Assembly: GCA_033782935.1 (NCBI GenBank)
Contig: JAWQEG010000084.1
Coordinates: 682,001-746,000 of the forward strand
Reading direction: 5' to 3'
Source of the DNA: Petrolisthes cinctipes
Taxonomy: Eukaryota; Arthropoda; Malacostraca; Decapoda; Porcellanidae
DNA: 64,000 nt
A model generated the notes under the pieces. It was not told the origin of the DNA, searched no databases, and worked only from the letters and a program-made list of their open reading frames with translations. Positions within the stretch are counted from its first letter, which is position 1; the number at the start of each line of letters is the position of its first letter. Positions 52,301 through 64,000 of the stretch are shown here, piece by piece. The position numbers were made by a program, and so were the translations under genes.

Positions 52301-54926
52301 AAAATATAGGCTAAAAACATGCTAAAAATCGACATTTTAGGTGCCAAAAAGTCGATATCTCAAATTCAGTCCCAAAACACCCGAAAATTCGATATTTAGA
52401 GGTCCCAGAAGGTATCTGTACATGTCTACTCCGTGTTAGAGTATTTTCAAAATACAGGCCAAAAACATACTGAAAATCGATGTTTTAGGTGCCCAAATGT
52501 CGATATGTGCATGCATCTTCTGTACCCGTTTATATCTCAAAATCTGGCTCTAAACACCCGAAAATTCGATATTTTGGCGTCCCAGAAGCGATCTGTACAT
52601 GCCTACTCCGTGTTAGAGTATTTTCAAAATTCAGGCCCAAAACATGCTGAAAATCGATATTTTTGGTGCCAAAAGTCAATATGTGCATGTATCTTCTGTA
52701 CCCGTTTATATCTCAAATTCAGGCTCAAAACACCCGAAAATTCAATATTTTGGGGTCCCAGAAGCAATCTGTACAGTGCTAGAATATTTTCAAAATATAG
52801 GCTAAAAACATGCTAAAAATCGATCTTTTAGGTGCCAAAAAGTCGATATCTCAAATTCAGTCCCAAAACACCCGAAAATTCGATATTTAGGGGTCCCAGA
52901 AGCGATCTGTACATGCCTACTCCGTGTTAGAGTATTTTCAAAATACATGCTCAAAACATACTGAAAATCGATCTTTTAGGTGCACAAAAGTCGATATGTG
53001 CATGCATATTCAGTACCCGTTTATATCTCAAATTCAGGCTCGAAACACCCGAAAATTCAATATATTGGGGTCCCAGAAGCGATCTGTACATGCCTACTCA
53101 GTGTTAGAGTATTTTCAAAATACAGGCCCAAAACATGCTGAAAATCGATATTTTAGATGCCTAAAGTCAATATGTGCATGTATCTTCTGTACCCGTTTAT
53201 ATCTCAAATTCAGGCTCAAAACACCCGAAAATTCAATATTTTGGGGTCCCAAAAGCAATCTGTACATGCCTACACAGTGCTAGAATATTTTCAAAATATA
53301 GGCTAAAAACATGCTAAAAATCGACATTTTAGGTGCCAAAAAATCGATATCTCAAATTCAGTCCCAAAACACCCGAAAATTCGATATTTAGAGGTCCCAG
53401 AAGGTATCTGTACATGCCTACTCCGAGTTAGAGTATTTTCAAAATACAGGCCAAAAACATATTGAAAATCGATCTTTTAGGTGCCCAAAAGTCGATATGT
53501 GCATGCATCTTCTGTACCCGTTTATATCTCAAATTCTGGCCCTAAACACCCGAAAATTCGATATTTTGGGGTCCCAGAAGCGATCTGTACATGCCTACTC
53601 CGTGTTAGAGTATTTTCAAAATTCAGGCCCAAAACATGCTGAAAATCGATATTTTTGGTGCCCAAAGTCAATATGTGCATGTATCTTCTGTACCCGTTTA
53701 TATCTCAAATTCAGGCTCAAAACACCCGAAAATTCAATATTTTGGGGTCCCAGAAGCAATCTGTACATGCCTACTCAGTGCTAGAATATTTTTAAAATAT
53801 AGGCTAAAAACATGATAAAAATCGATCTTTTAGGTGCCAAAAAGTCGATATCTCAAATTCAGTCCCAAAACACCCGAAAATTCGATATTTAGGGGTCCCA
53901 GAAGCGATCTGTACATGCCTACTCCGTGTTAGAGTATTTTCAAAATTCAGGCCCAAAACATGCTGAAAATCGATATTTTTGGTGCCCAAAGTCAATATGT
54001 GCATGTATCTTCTGTACCCGTTTATATCTCAAATTCAGGCTCAAAACACCCGAAAATTCAATATTTTGGGGTCCCAGAAGCAATCTGTACATGCCTACTC
54101 AGTGCTAGAATATTTTCGAAATATAGGCTAAAAACATGCTAAAAATCGATCTTTTAGGTGCCAAAAAGTCGATATCTCAAATTCAGTCCCAAAACACCCG
54201 AAAATTCGATATTTTGGGGTCCCAGAAGCGATCTGTACATGCCTACTCCGTGTTAGAGTATTTTCAAAATACATGCTCAAAACATACTGAAAATCGATCT
54301 TTTAGGTGCACAAAAGTCGATATGTGAATGCATCTTCAGTACCCGTTTATATCTCAAATTCAGGCTCAAAACACTCGAAAATTCAATATTTTGGGGTCCC
54401 AGAAGCAATCTGTACATGCCTACTCAGTGTTAGAGTATTTTCAAAATACAGGCCCAAAACATGCTGAAAATCGATATTTTAGATGCCCAAAGTCAATATG
54501 TGCATGTATCTTCTGTACCCGTTTATATCTCAAATTCAGGCTCAAAACACCCGAAAATTCAATATTTTGGGGTCCCAGAAGCAATCTGTACATGCCTACA
54601 CAGTGCTAGAATATTTTCAAAAAATAAGCTAAAAACATGATAAAAATCGACATTTTAGGTGCCAAAAAATCGATATCTCAAATTCAGTCCCAAAACACCC
54701 GAAAATTCGATATTTAGAGGTCCCAGAAGCGATCTGTACATGCCTACTCCGTGTTAGAGTATTTTCAAAATACAGGCCAAAAACATACTGAAAATCGATC
54801 TTTTAGGTGCCCAAAAGTCGATATGTGCATGCATCTTCTGTACCCGTTTATATCTCAAATTCTGGCCCTAAACACCCGAAAATTCGATATTTTGGGGTCC
54901 CTGAAGCGACTGTACATGCCTACTCC

Positions 54927-55200
54927 GTGTTAGAGTATTTTCAAAATTCAAGCCCAAAACATGCTGAAAATCGATATTTTTGGTGCCCAAAGTCAATATG
55001 TGCATGTATCTTCTGTATCCGTTTATATCTCAAATTCAGGCTCAAAACACCCGAAAATTCAATATTTTGGGTTCCCAGAAGCAATCTGTACATGCCTACA
55101 CAGTGGTAGAATATTTTCAAAATATAGGCTAAAATCATGCTAAAAATCGACATTTTAGGTGCCAAAAAATCGATATCTCAAATTCAGTCCCAAAACACCC
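54927..55200 (+). repeat. C-A block repeated 8803 bp downstream
   Basis: Shares four rare variants with 63730-64000: TCTGTATCCGTTTAT, TTTTGGGTTCCCAG, CACAGTGGTAGAATA and GGCTAAAATCATGC. These variants occur together nowhere else that I noticed. Confidence 0.82.
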
Positions 55201-58200
55201 GAAAATTCGATATTTAGAGGTCCCAGAAGGTATCTGTACATGCCTACTCCGTGTTAGAGTATTTTCAAAATACAGGCCAAAAACATACCGAAAATCGATC
55301 TTTTAGGTGCCCAAAAGTCGATATGTGCATGCATCTTCTGTACCCGTTTATATCTCAAATTCTGGCCCTAAACACCCGAAAATTCAATATTTTGGGGTCC
55401 CAGAAACAATCTGTACAGTGCTAGAATATTTTCAAAATATAGGCTAAAAACATGCTAAAAATCGATCTTTTAGGTGCCAAAAAGTCGATATCTCAAATTC
55501 AGTCCCAAAACACCCGAAAATTTGATATTTAGGGGTCCCAGAAGCGATCTGTACATGCCTACTCCGTGTTAGAGTATTTTCAAAATACATGCTCAAAACA
55601 TACTGAAAATCGATCTTTTAGGTGCACAAAAGTCGATATGTGCATGCATCTTCAGTACCCGTTTATATCTCAAATTCAGGCTCAAAACACCCGAAAATTA
55701 AATATTTTGGGGTCCCAGAAGCAATCTGTTCATGCCTACTCAGTGTTAGAGTATTTTCAAAATACAGGCCCAAAACATGCTGAAAATCGATATTTTAGAT
55801 GCCCAAAGTCAATATGTGCATGTATCTTCTGTACCCGTTTATATCTCAAATTCAGGCTCAAAACACCCGAAAATTCAATATTTTGGGGTCCCAGAAGAAA
55901 TCTGTACATGCCTACACAGTGCTAGAATATTTTCAAAATATAGGCTAAAAACATGCTAAAAATCGACATTTTAGGTGCCAAAAAATCGATATCTCAAATT
56001 CAGTCCCAAAACACCCGAAAATTCGATATTTAGAGGTCCCAGAAGGTATCTGTACATGCCTACTCCGTGTTAGAGTATTTTCAAAATACAGGCCAAAAAC
56101 ATACTGAAAATCGATCTTTTAGGTGCCCAAAAGTCGATATGTGCATGCATCTTCTGTACCCGTTTATATCTCAAATTCTGGCCATAAACACCCGAAAATT
56201 CGATATTTTGGGGTCCCAGAAGCGATCTGTACATGCCTACTCCGTGTTAGAGTATTTTTAAAATTCAGGCCCAAAACATGCTGAAAATAGATATTTTTGG
56301 TGCCCAAAGTCAATATGTGCATGTACCTTCTGTACCCGTTTATATCTCAAATTCAGGCTCAAAACACCCGAAAATTCAAAATTTTGGGGTCCCATAAGCA
56401 ATCTGTACAGTGCTAGAATATTTTCAAAATATAGGCTAAAAACATGCTAAAAATCGATCTTTTAGGTGCCAAAAAGTCGATATCTCAAATTCAGTCCCAA
56501 AACACCCGAAAATTCGATATTTAGGGGTCCCAGAAGCGATCTGTACATGCCTACTCCGTGTTAGAGTATTTTCAAAATACAGGCCAAAAACATACTGAAA
56601 ATCGATCTTTTAGGTGCCCAAAAGTCGATATGTGCATGCATCTTCTGTACCCGTTTATATCTCAAATTCAGGCTCTAAACACCCGAAAATTCGATATTTT
56701 GGGGTCCCAGAAGCGATCTGTACATGCCTACTCCGTGTTAGAGTATTTTCAAAATTCAGGCCCAAAACATGCTGAAAATCGATATTTTTGGTGCCCAAAG
56801 TCAATATGTGCATGTATCTTCTGTGCCCGTTTATATCTCAAATTCAGGCTCAAAACACCCGAAAATTCAATATTTTGGGGTCCCAGAAGCAATCTGTACA
56901 GTGCTAGAATATTTTAAAAATATAGGATAAAAACATGCTAAAAATCGATCTTTTAGGTGCCAAAAAGTCAATATCTCAAATTCAGTCCCAAAACACCCGA
57001 AAATTCGATATTTAGGGTTCCCAGAAGCGATCTGTACATGCCTACTCCGTGTTAGAGTATTTTCAAAATACATGCTCAAAACATACTGAAAATCGATCTT
57101 ATAGGTGCACAAAAGTCGATATGTGCATGCATCTTCTGTACCCGTTTATATCTCAAATTCAGGCCCTAAACACCCGAAAATTCGATATTTTGGGGTCCCA
57201 GAAGCGATCTGTACATGCCTACTCCGTGTTAGAGTATTTTCAAAATTCAGGCCCAAAACATGCTGAAAATCGATATTTTTGGTGCCCAAAGTCAATATGT
57301 GCATGTATCTTCTGTACCCGTTTATATCTCAAATTCAGGCTCAAAACACCCGAAAATTCAATATTTTGGGGTCCCAGAAGCAATCTGTACATGCCTACTC
57401 AGTGCTAGAATATTTTCGAAATATAGGCTAAAAACATGCTAAAAATCGACATTTTAGGTGCCAAAAAATCGATATCTCAAATTCAGTCCCAAAACACCCG
57501 AAAATTCGATATTTAGGGGTCCCAGAAGCGATCTGTACATGCCTACTCCGTGTTAGAGTATTTTCAAAATACATGCTCAAAACATACTGAAAATCGATCT
57601 TTTAGGTGCACAAAAGTCGATATGTGCATGCGTCTTCTGTACCCGTTTATATCTCAAATTCAGGCCCTAAACACCTGAAAATTCGATATTTTGGGGTCCC
57701 AGAAGCGATCTGTACATGCCTACTCCGTGTTAGAGTATTTTCAAAATTCAGGCCCAAAACATGCTGAAAATCGATATTTTTGGTGCCCAAAGTCAATATG
57801 TGCATGTATCTTCTGTACCCGTTTATATCTCAAATTCAGGCTCAAAACACCCGAAAATTCAATATTTTGGGGTCCCATAAGCAATCTGTACATGCCTACT
57901 CAGTGCTAGAATATTTTCGAAATATAGGCTAAAAACATGCTAAAAATCGATCTTTTAGGTGCCAAAAAATCGATATCTCAAATTCAGTCCCAAAACACCC
58001 GAAAATTCGATATTTAGAGGTCCCAGAAGGTATCTGTACATGCCTACTCCGTGTTAGAGAATTTTCAAAATACAGGCCAAAAACATACTGAAAATCGATC
58101 TTTTAGGTGCCCAAAAGTCGATATGTGCATGCATCTTCTGTACCCGTTTATACCTCAAATTCTGGCCCTAAACACCCAAAAATTCGATATTTTGGGGTCC

Positions 58201-59052
58201 CAGAAGCGATCTGTACATGCCTACTCCGTGTTAGAGTATTTTCAAAATTCAGGCCCAAAACATGCTGAAAATCGATATTTTTGGTGCCCAAAGTCAATAT
58301 GTGCATGTATCTTCTGTACCCGTTTATATCTCAAATTCAGGCTCAAAACACCCGAAAATTCAATATTTTGGGGTCCCAGAAGCAATCTGTACATGCCTAC
58401 TCAGTGCTAGAATATTTTCAAAATATAGGCTAAAAACATGCTAAAAATCGATCTTTTAGGTGCCAAAAAGTCGATATCTCAAATTCAGTCCCAAAACACC
58501 CGAAAATTCGATATTTAGGGGTCCCAGAAGCGATCTGTACATGCCTACTCCGTGTTAGAGTATTTTCAAAATACATGCTCAAAACATACTGAAAATCGAT
58601 CTTTTAGGTGCCCAAAAGTCGATATGTGCATGCATCTTCTGTACCCGTTTATATCTCAAATTCTGGCCCTAAACACCCGAAAATTCGATATTTTGGGGTC
58701 CCAGAAGCGATCTGTACATGCCTACTCCGTGTTAGAGTATTTTCAAAATTCAGGCCCAAAACATGCAGAAAATCGATATTTTTGGTGCCCAAAGTCAATA
58801 TGTGCATGTATCTTCTGTACCCGTTCATATCTCAAATTCAGGCTCAAAACACCCGAAAATTCAATATTTTGGGGTCCCAAAAGCAATCTGTACATGCCTA
58901 CTCAGTGCTAGAATATTTTCAAAATATAGGCTAAAAACATGCTAAAAATCGATCTTTTAGGTGCCAAAAAGTCGATATCTCAAATTCAGTCCCAAAACAC
59001 CCGAAAATTCGATATTTTGGGGTCCCAGAAGCGATCTGTACATGCCTACTCC

Positions 59053-60500
59053 GTGTTAGAGTATTTTCAAAATTCAGGCCCAAAACATGCTGAAAATTGA
59101 TATTTTTGGTGCCCAAAGTCAATATGTGCATGTATCTTCTGTACCCGTTTATATCTCAAATTCAGGCTCAAAACAACCAAAAATTCAATATTTTGGGGTC
59201 CCAGAAGCAATCTGTACATTCCTACTCAGTGCTAGAATATTTTAAAAATATAGGCTAAAATTTTTAACATGCTAAAAATCGATCTTTTAGGTGCCAAAAA
59301 GTCAATATCTCAAATTCAGTCCCAAAACACCCGAAAATTCGATATTTAGGGGTCCCAGAAGCGATCTGTACATGCCTACTCCGTGTTAGAGTATTTTCAA
59401 AATACATGCTCAAAACATACTGAAAATCGATCTTTTAGGTGCACAAAAGTCGATATGTGCATGCATCTTTTGTACCCGTTTATATCTCAAATTCTGGCCC
59501 TAAACACCCGAAAATTCGATATTTTGGGGTCCCAGAAGCGATCTGTACATGCCTACTCCGTGTTAGAGAATTTTCAAAATTCAGGCCCAAAACATGCTGA
59601 AAATCGATATTTTTGGTGCCCAAAGTCAATATGTGCATGTATCTTCTGTACCCGTTTATATCTCAAATTCAGGCTCAAAACACCCGAAAATTCAATATTT
59701 TGGGGTCCCAGAAGCAATCTGTACATGCCTACTCAGTGCTAGAATATTTTCGAAATATAGGCTAAAAACATGCTAAAAATCGATCTTTTAGGTGCCAAAA
59801 AGTCGATATCTCAAATTCAGTCCCAAAACACCCTAAAATTCGATATTTAGGGGTCCCAGAAGCGATCTGTACATGCCTACTCCGTGTTAGAGTATTTTCA
59901 AAATACATGCTCAAAACATACTGAAAATCGATCTTTTAGGTGCACAAAAGTCGATATGTGCATGCATCTTCAGTACCCGTTTATATCTCAAATTCTGGCC
60001 CTAAACACCCGAAAATCGATATTTTGGGGTCCCAGAAGCGATCTGTACATGCCTACTCCGTGTTAGAGTATTTTCAAAATTCAGGCCCAAAACATGCTGA
60101 AAATTGATATTTTTGGTGCCCAAAGTCAATATGTGCATGTATCTTCTGTACCCGTTTATATCTCAAATTCAGGCTCAAAACACCCAAAAATTCAATATTT
60201 TGGGGTCCCAGAAGCAATCTGTACATTCCTACTCAGTGCTAGAATATTTTCAAAATATAGGCTAAAATTTTTAACATGCTAAAAATCGATCTTTTAGGTG
60301 CCAACAAGTCAATATCTCAAATTCAGTCCCAAAACACCCGAAAATTCGATATTTAGGGGTCCCAGAAGCGATCTGTACATGCCTACTCCGTGTTAGAGTA
60401 TTTTCAAAATACATGCTCAAAACATACTGAAAATCGATCTTTTAGGTGCACAAAAGTCGATATGTGCATGCATCTTTTGTACCCGTTTATATCTCAAATT
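59053..60500 (+). repeat. 1007-bp tandem pair marked by a 6-bp insertion
   Basis: Monomer A reads GGCTAAAATTTTTAACATGC at about 59253 and again at about 60260, 1007 bp apart. It has 6 bp more than the standard GGCTAAAAACATGC. GTACATTCCTAC and GTCAATATCTC flank the insertion in both copies. Such a private indel cannot plausibly have arisen twice, so it marks one duplication. Confidence 0.82.
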
Positions 60501-61405
60501 CTGGCCCTAAACACCCGAAAATTCGATATTTTGGGGTCCCAGAAGCGATCTGTACATGCCTACTCCGTGTTAGAGTATTTTCAAAATTCAGGCCCAAAAC
60601 ATGCTGAAAATCGATATTTTTGGTGCCCAAAGTCAATATGTGCATGTATCTTCTGTACCCGTTTATATCTCAAATTCAGGCTCAAAACACCCGAAAATTC
60701 AATATTTTGGGGTCCCAGAAGCAATCTGTACAGTGCTAGAATATTTTCAAAATATAGGCTAAAAACATGCTAAAAATCGATCTTTTAGGTGCCAAAAAGT
60801 CGATATCTCAAATTCAGTCCCAAAACACCCGAAAATTCGATATTTAGGGGTCCCAGAAGCGATCTGTACATGCCTACTCCGTGTTAGAGTATTTTCAAAA
60901 TACATGCTCAAAACATACTGAAAATCGATCTTTTAGGTGCACAAAAGTCGATATGTGCATACATCTTCAGTACCCGTTTATATCTCAAATTCAGGCTCAA
61001 AACACCCAAAAATTCAATATTTTGGGGTCCCAGAAGCAATCTGTACATGCCTACTCAGTGTTAGAGTATTTTCAAAATACAGGCCCAAAACATGCTGAAA
61101 ATCGATATTTTAGATGCCCAAAGTCAATATGTGCATGTATCTTCTGTACCCGTTTATATCTCAAATTCAGGCTCAAAACACCCGAAAATTCAATATTTTG
61201 GGGTCCCAGAAGCAATCTGTACATGCCTACACAGTGCAAGAATATTTTCAAAATATAGGCTAAAAACATGCTAAAAATCGATCTTTTAGGTGCCAAAAAA
61301 TCGATATCTCAAATTCAGTCCCAAAACACCCGAAAATTCGATATTTAAAGGTCCCAGAAGCGATCTGTACATGCCTACTCCGTGTTAGAGTATTTTCAAA
61401 ATACA

Positions 61406-61582
61406 GGCCAAAAACATACTGAAAATCGATCTTTTAGGTGCCCAAAAGTCGATATGTGCATGCATCTTTTGTACCCGTTTATATCTCAAATTCTGGCCCT
61501 AAACACCCGAAAATTCGATATTTTGGGGTCCCAGAAGCGATCTGTACATGCCTACTCCGTGTTAGAGTATTTTCAAAATTCA
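61406..61582 (+). repeat. Type 1 monomer B exemplar (177 bp)
   Basis: Monomer phased to start at GGCC. The first half is 89 bp and contains TGCATGCATC and the ATCGAT (ClaI-type) site. The second half is 88 bp, starts GGCCCTAAACACCC, and carries TTCGATATTTTGGGG, GCGATCTGTAC and CTCCGTGTTAGAG. The length, 177 bp, is 59 codons, so frames stay open through it. This copy has one private change, CTTTTGTACCC where most copies read CTTCTGTACCC. Confidence 0.9.
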
Positions 61583-61758
61583 GGCCCAAAACATGCTGAA
61601 AATCGATATTTTTGGTGCCCAAAGTCAATATGTGCATGTATCTTCTGTACCCGTTTATATCTCAAATTCAGGCTCAAAACACCCGAAAATTCAATATTTT
61701 GGGGTCCCAGAAGCAATCTGTACATGCCTACTCAGTGCTAGAATATTTTCGAAATATA
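61583..61758 (+). repeat. Type 1 monomer C exemplar (176 bp)
   Basis: Begins GGCCCAAAACATGCTG and is 1 bp shorter than B in the run GCCCAAAGTCAA. It is recognised by ATTTTTGGTGCCC in the first half and by TTCAATATTTTGGGG, GCAATCTGTAC and CAGTGCTAGAATATT in the second. The TAG in CAGTGCTAG ends most of the long open frames. Many C copies lack ATGCCTACTC in the second half (166-bp form), for example at 635-800. Confidence 0.9.
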
Positions 61759-61906
61759 GGCTAAAAACATGCTAAAAATCGATCTTTTAGGTGCCAAAAA
61801 GTCGATATCTCAAATTCAGTCCCAAAACACCCGAAAATTCGATATTTAGGGGTCCCAGAAGCGATCTGTACATGCCTACTCCGTGTTAGAGTATTTTCAA
61901 AATACA
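61759..61906 (+). repeat. Monomer A exemplar, deletion form (148 bp)
   Basis: Starts GGCTAAAAACATGCTAAAA. It matches B except that the 29 bp between GTCGATAT and CTCAAATTC are missing. In B this segment lies between two ATAT tetramers, so a microhomology deletion explains A. The first half is 60 bp and the second half 88 bp. This version (ATCGATCTTTTAGG, TTTAGGGGTCCC, GCGATCTG) usually sits before a type 2 B'. The version before type 1 B reads ATCGACATTTTAGG, TTTAGAGGTCCC, GGTATCTG. Confidence 0.9.
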
Positions 61907-63729
61907 GGCCAAAAACATACTGAAAATCGATCTTTTAGGTGCCCAAAAGTCGATATGTGCATGCATCTTCTGTACCCGTTTATACCTCAAATTCTGGCCC
62001 TAAACACCCGAAAATTCGATATTTTGGGGTCCCAGAAGCGATCTGTACATGCCTACTCCGTGTTAGAGTATTTTCAAAATTCAGGCCCAAAACATGCTGA
62101 AAATCGATATTTTTGGTGCCCAAAGTCAATATGTGCATGTATCTTCTGTACCCGTTTATATCTCAAATTCAGGCTCAAAACACCCGAAAATTCAATATTT
62201 TGGGGTCCCAGAAGCAATCTGTACATGCCTACACAGTGCTAGAATATTTTCAAAAAATAGGCTAAAAACATGCTAAAAATCGACATTTTAGGTGCCAAAA
62301 AATCGATATCTCAAATTCAGTCCCAAAACACCCGAAAATTCGATATTTAGAGGTCCCAGAAGGTATCTGTACATGCCTACTCCGTGTTAGAGTATTTTCA
62401 AAATACAGGCCAAAAACATACTGAAAATCAATCTTTTAGGTGCCCAAAAGTCGATATGTGCATGCATCTTCTGTACCCGTTTATATCTCAAATTCTGGCC
62501 CTAAACACCCGAAAATTCTATATTTTGGGGTCCCAGAAGCGATCTGTACATGCCTACTCCGTGTTAGAGTATTTTCAAAATTCAGGATCCAAAACATGCT
62601 GAAAATCGATATTTTTGGTGCCCAAAGTCAATATGTGCATGTATCTTCTGTACCCGTTTATATCTCAAATTCAGGCTCAAAACACCCGAAAATTCAATAT
62701 TTTGGGGTCCTATAAGCAATCTGTACATGCCTACACAGTGCTAGAATATTTTCAAAATATAGGCTAAAAACATGCTAAAAATCGATCTTTTAGGTGCCAA
62801 AAAGTCGATATCTCAAATTCAGTCCCAAAACACCCGAAAATTCGATATTTAGGGGTCCCAGAAGCGATCTGTACATGCCTACTCCGTGTTAGAGTATTTT
62901 CAAAATTCATGCTCAAAACATACTGAAAATCGATCTTTTAGGTGCACAAAAGTCGATAAGTGCATGTATATTCAGTACCCGTTTATATCTCAAATTCAGG
63001 CTCAAAACACCCGAAAATTCAATATTTTGGGGTCCCAGAAGCAATCTGTACATGCCTACTCAGTGTTAGAGTATTTTCAAAATACAGGTCCAAAACATGC
63101 TGAAAATCGATATTTTAGATGCCCAAAGTCAATATGTGCATGTATCTTCTGTACCCGTTTATATCTCAAATTCAGGCTCAAAACACCCGAAAATTCAATA
63201 TTTTGGGGTCCCAGAAGCAATCTGTACTGTGCTAGAATATTTTCAAAATATAGGCTAAAAACATGCTAAAAATCGATCTTTTAGGTGCCAAAAAGTCGAT
63301 ATCTCAAATTCAGTCCCAAAACACCTGAAAATTCGATATTTAGGGGTCCCAGAAGCGATCTGTAAATGTCTACTCCGTGTTAGAGTATTTTCAAAATACA
63401 TGCTCGAAACATACTGAAAATCGATCTTTTAGGTGCACAAAAGTCGATATGTGCATGCATCTTCAGTACCCGTTTATATCTCAAATTCAGCCTCAAAACA
63501 CCCGAAAATTCAATATTTTGGGGTCCCAGAAGAAATCTGTACATGCCTACTCAGTGTTAGAGTATTTTCAAAATACAGGCCCAAAACACGCTGAAAATCG
63601 ATATTTTAGATGCCCAAAGTCAATATGTGCATGTATCTTCTGTACCCGTTTATATCTCAAATTCAGGCTCAAAACACCCGAAAATTCAATATTTTGGGGT
63701 CCCAGAAGCAATCTGTACATGCCTACTCA

Positions 63730-64000
63730 GTGTTAGAGTATTTTCAAAATACAGGCCCAAAACATGCTGAAAATCGATATTTTTGGTGCCCAAAGTCAAT
63801 ATGTGCATGTATCTTCTGTATCCGTTTATATCTCAAATTCAGGCTCAAAACACCCGAAAATTCAATATTTTGGGTTCCCAGAAGCAATCTGTACATGCCT
63901 ACACAGTGGTAGAATATTTTCAAAATATAGGCTAAAATCATGCTAAAAATCGACATTTTAGGTGCCAAAAAATCGATATCTCAAATTCAGTCCCAAAACA
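63730..64000 (+). repeat. Distant copy of 54927-55200, cut by the window edge
   Basis: Type 1 C followed by A, joined directly to a C' monomer on the left (no A or B between). It carries the same four private variants as 54927-55200. Only the left boundary is visible; the match runs to the end of the window, so the copy may extend further. Confidence 0.8.

Larger units (their letters stand above)
34703..64000 (+). repeat. Satellite array, block 3
   Basis: Tandem satellite to the window edge. It includes the most regular stretch (992-bp units, 40265-44232) and one of the most disordered (44586-46628, with missing B monomers and one aberrant fusion). From about 56067 onward type 1 units often follow one another without a type 2 unit between (56558, 57049, 57550, 58051, 58552; and 61382, 61883, 62384). 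The right edge is cut inside monomer A. Confidence 0.97.

Noticed and set aside
1..64000. Many open reading frames of 60-165 codons on both strands, as a possible repeat-encoded protein family.
   Set aside because: They recur with the satellite period and exist because 177 bp is 59 codons. The main series starts at GTG, not ATG, and ends at the TAG of CAGTGCTAG or in monomer A. The same DNA is also open in other frames and on the minus strand, and indels are tolerated freely. No domain or signal peptide is recognisable.
1..64000. CRISPR-like array, because of the regular direct repeats.
   Set aside because: There are no unique spacers; the whole period is repeated, with units of 148-177 bp, and there are no cas-like genes.
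1..64000. Telomere-type or simple-sequence origin of the array, suggested by GGGG tracts and the CCTTTAA tail.
   Set aside because: GGGG occurs at most about once per 88 bp and is not in a short tandem; the CCTTTAA tail is only two to three units and belongs to the SINE.
1..64000. Identity with human alpha satellite, because the average monomer is about 167-177 bp and alternates box-like motifs.
   Set aside because: The sequence does not resemble the alphoid monomer as I know it. Only the length and the CENP-B-box-like motif are similar, and many unrelated satellites have this length.

Overview
The whole window is one satellite DNA array, broken only by two copies of a short interspersed element (SINE). 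I see no protein-coding gene, rRNA, CRISPR array or bacterial-type operon. The SINE has an internal RNA polymerase III B box, a tRNA-like head, a short tandem tail and target-site duplications. With the multi-level satellite, this points to a eukaryote, most likely an animal, in pericentromeric, centromeric or other constitutive heterochromatin. I cannot name the species or match the satellite to a named family.

The satellite has a nested structure. (1) An ancestral unit of about 88 bp was doubled to give a monomer of 176-177 bp; the two halves of one monomer match at 57 of 88 positions without gaps by my hand count. (2) Three monomers, B (177 bp), C (176 bp) and A (148 bp, a 29-bp deletion form), make a 501-bp unit, or 491 bp when C carries a recurrent 10-bp deletion. 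(3) Two versions of this unit, type 1 (A-B-C) and type 2 (A'-B'-C'), often alternate to give a 1002- or 992-bp higher-order repeat; the cleanest stretch is four units of exactly 992 bp at 40265-44232. (4) Multi-kilobase blocks were then duplicated: 1993 bp (458-3943), 1317 bp (3944-6577), about 2.3-2.5 kb (7246-12851), 4971 bp (17274-27369, no difference seen at any site checked), 815 bp (44586-46048) and 1007 bp (59053-60500).

Layout: 1-31382 satellite; 31397-31721 SINE copy 1; 31729-34363 satellite; 34371-34695 SINE copy 2; 34703-64000 satellite. The second SINE was copied with its flanking satellite (constant offset 2974 bp), not inserted independently. Irregular units that lack B, lack A, carry an extra C or are B'/C' fusions are scattered throughout and record unequal exchange at monomer and half-monomer boundaries.

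Open frames up to about 165 codons recur because 177 bp is 59 codons. Most start at GTG, most end at the same TAG in monomer C, and they occur in several frames and on both strands, so I treat them as repeat artefacts. The points most worth a second look are the near-perfect 4971-bp duplication, the 88-bp ancestry with half-monomer chimeras, a CENP-B-box-like motif present only in some monomer types, 10-bp-phased A-tracts, and the SINE carried along by satellite amplification.
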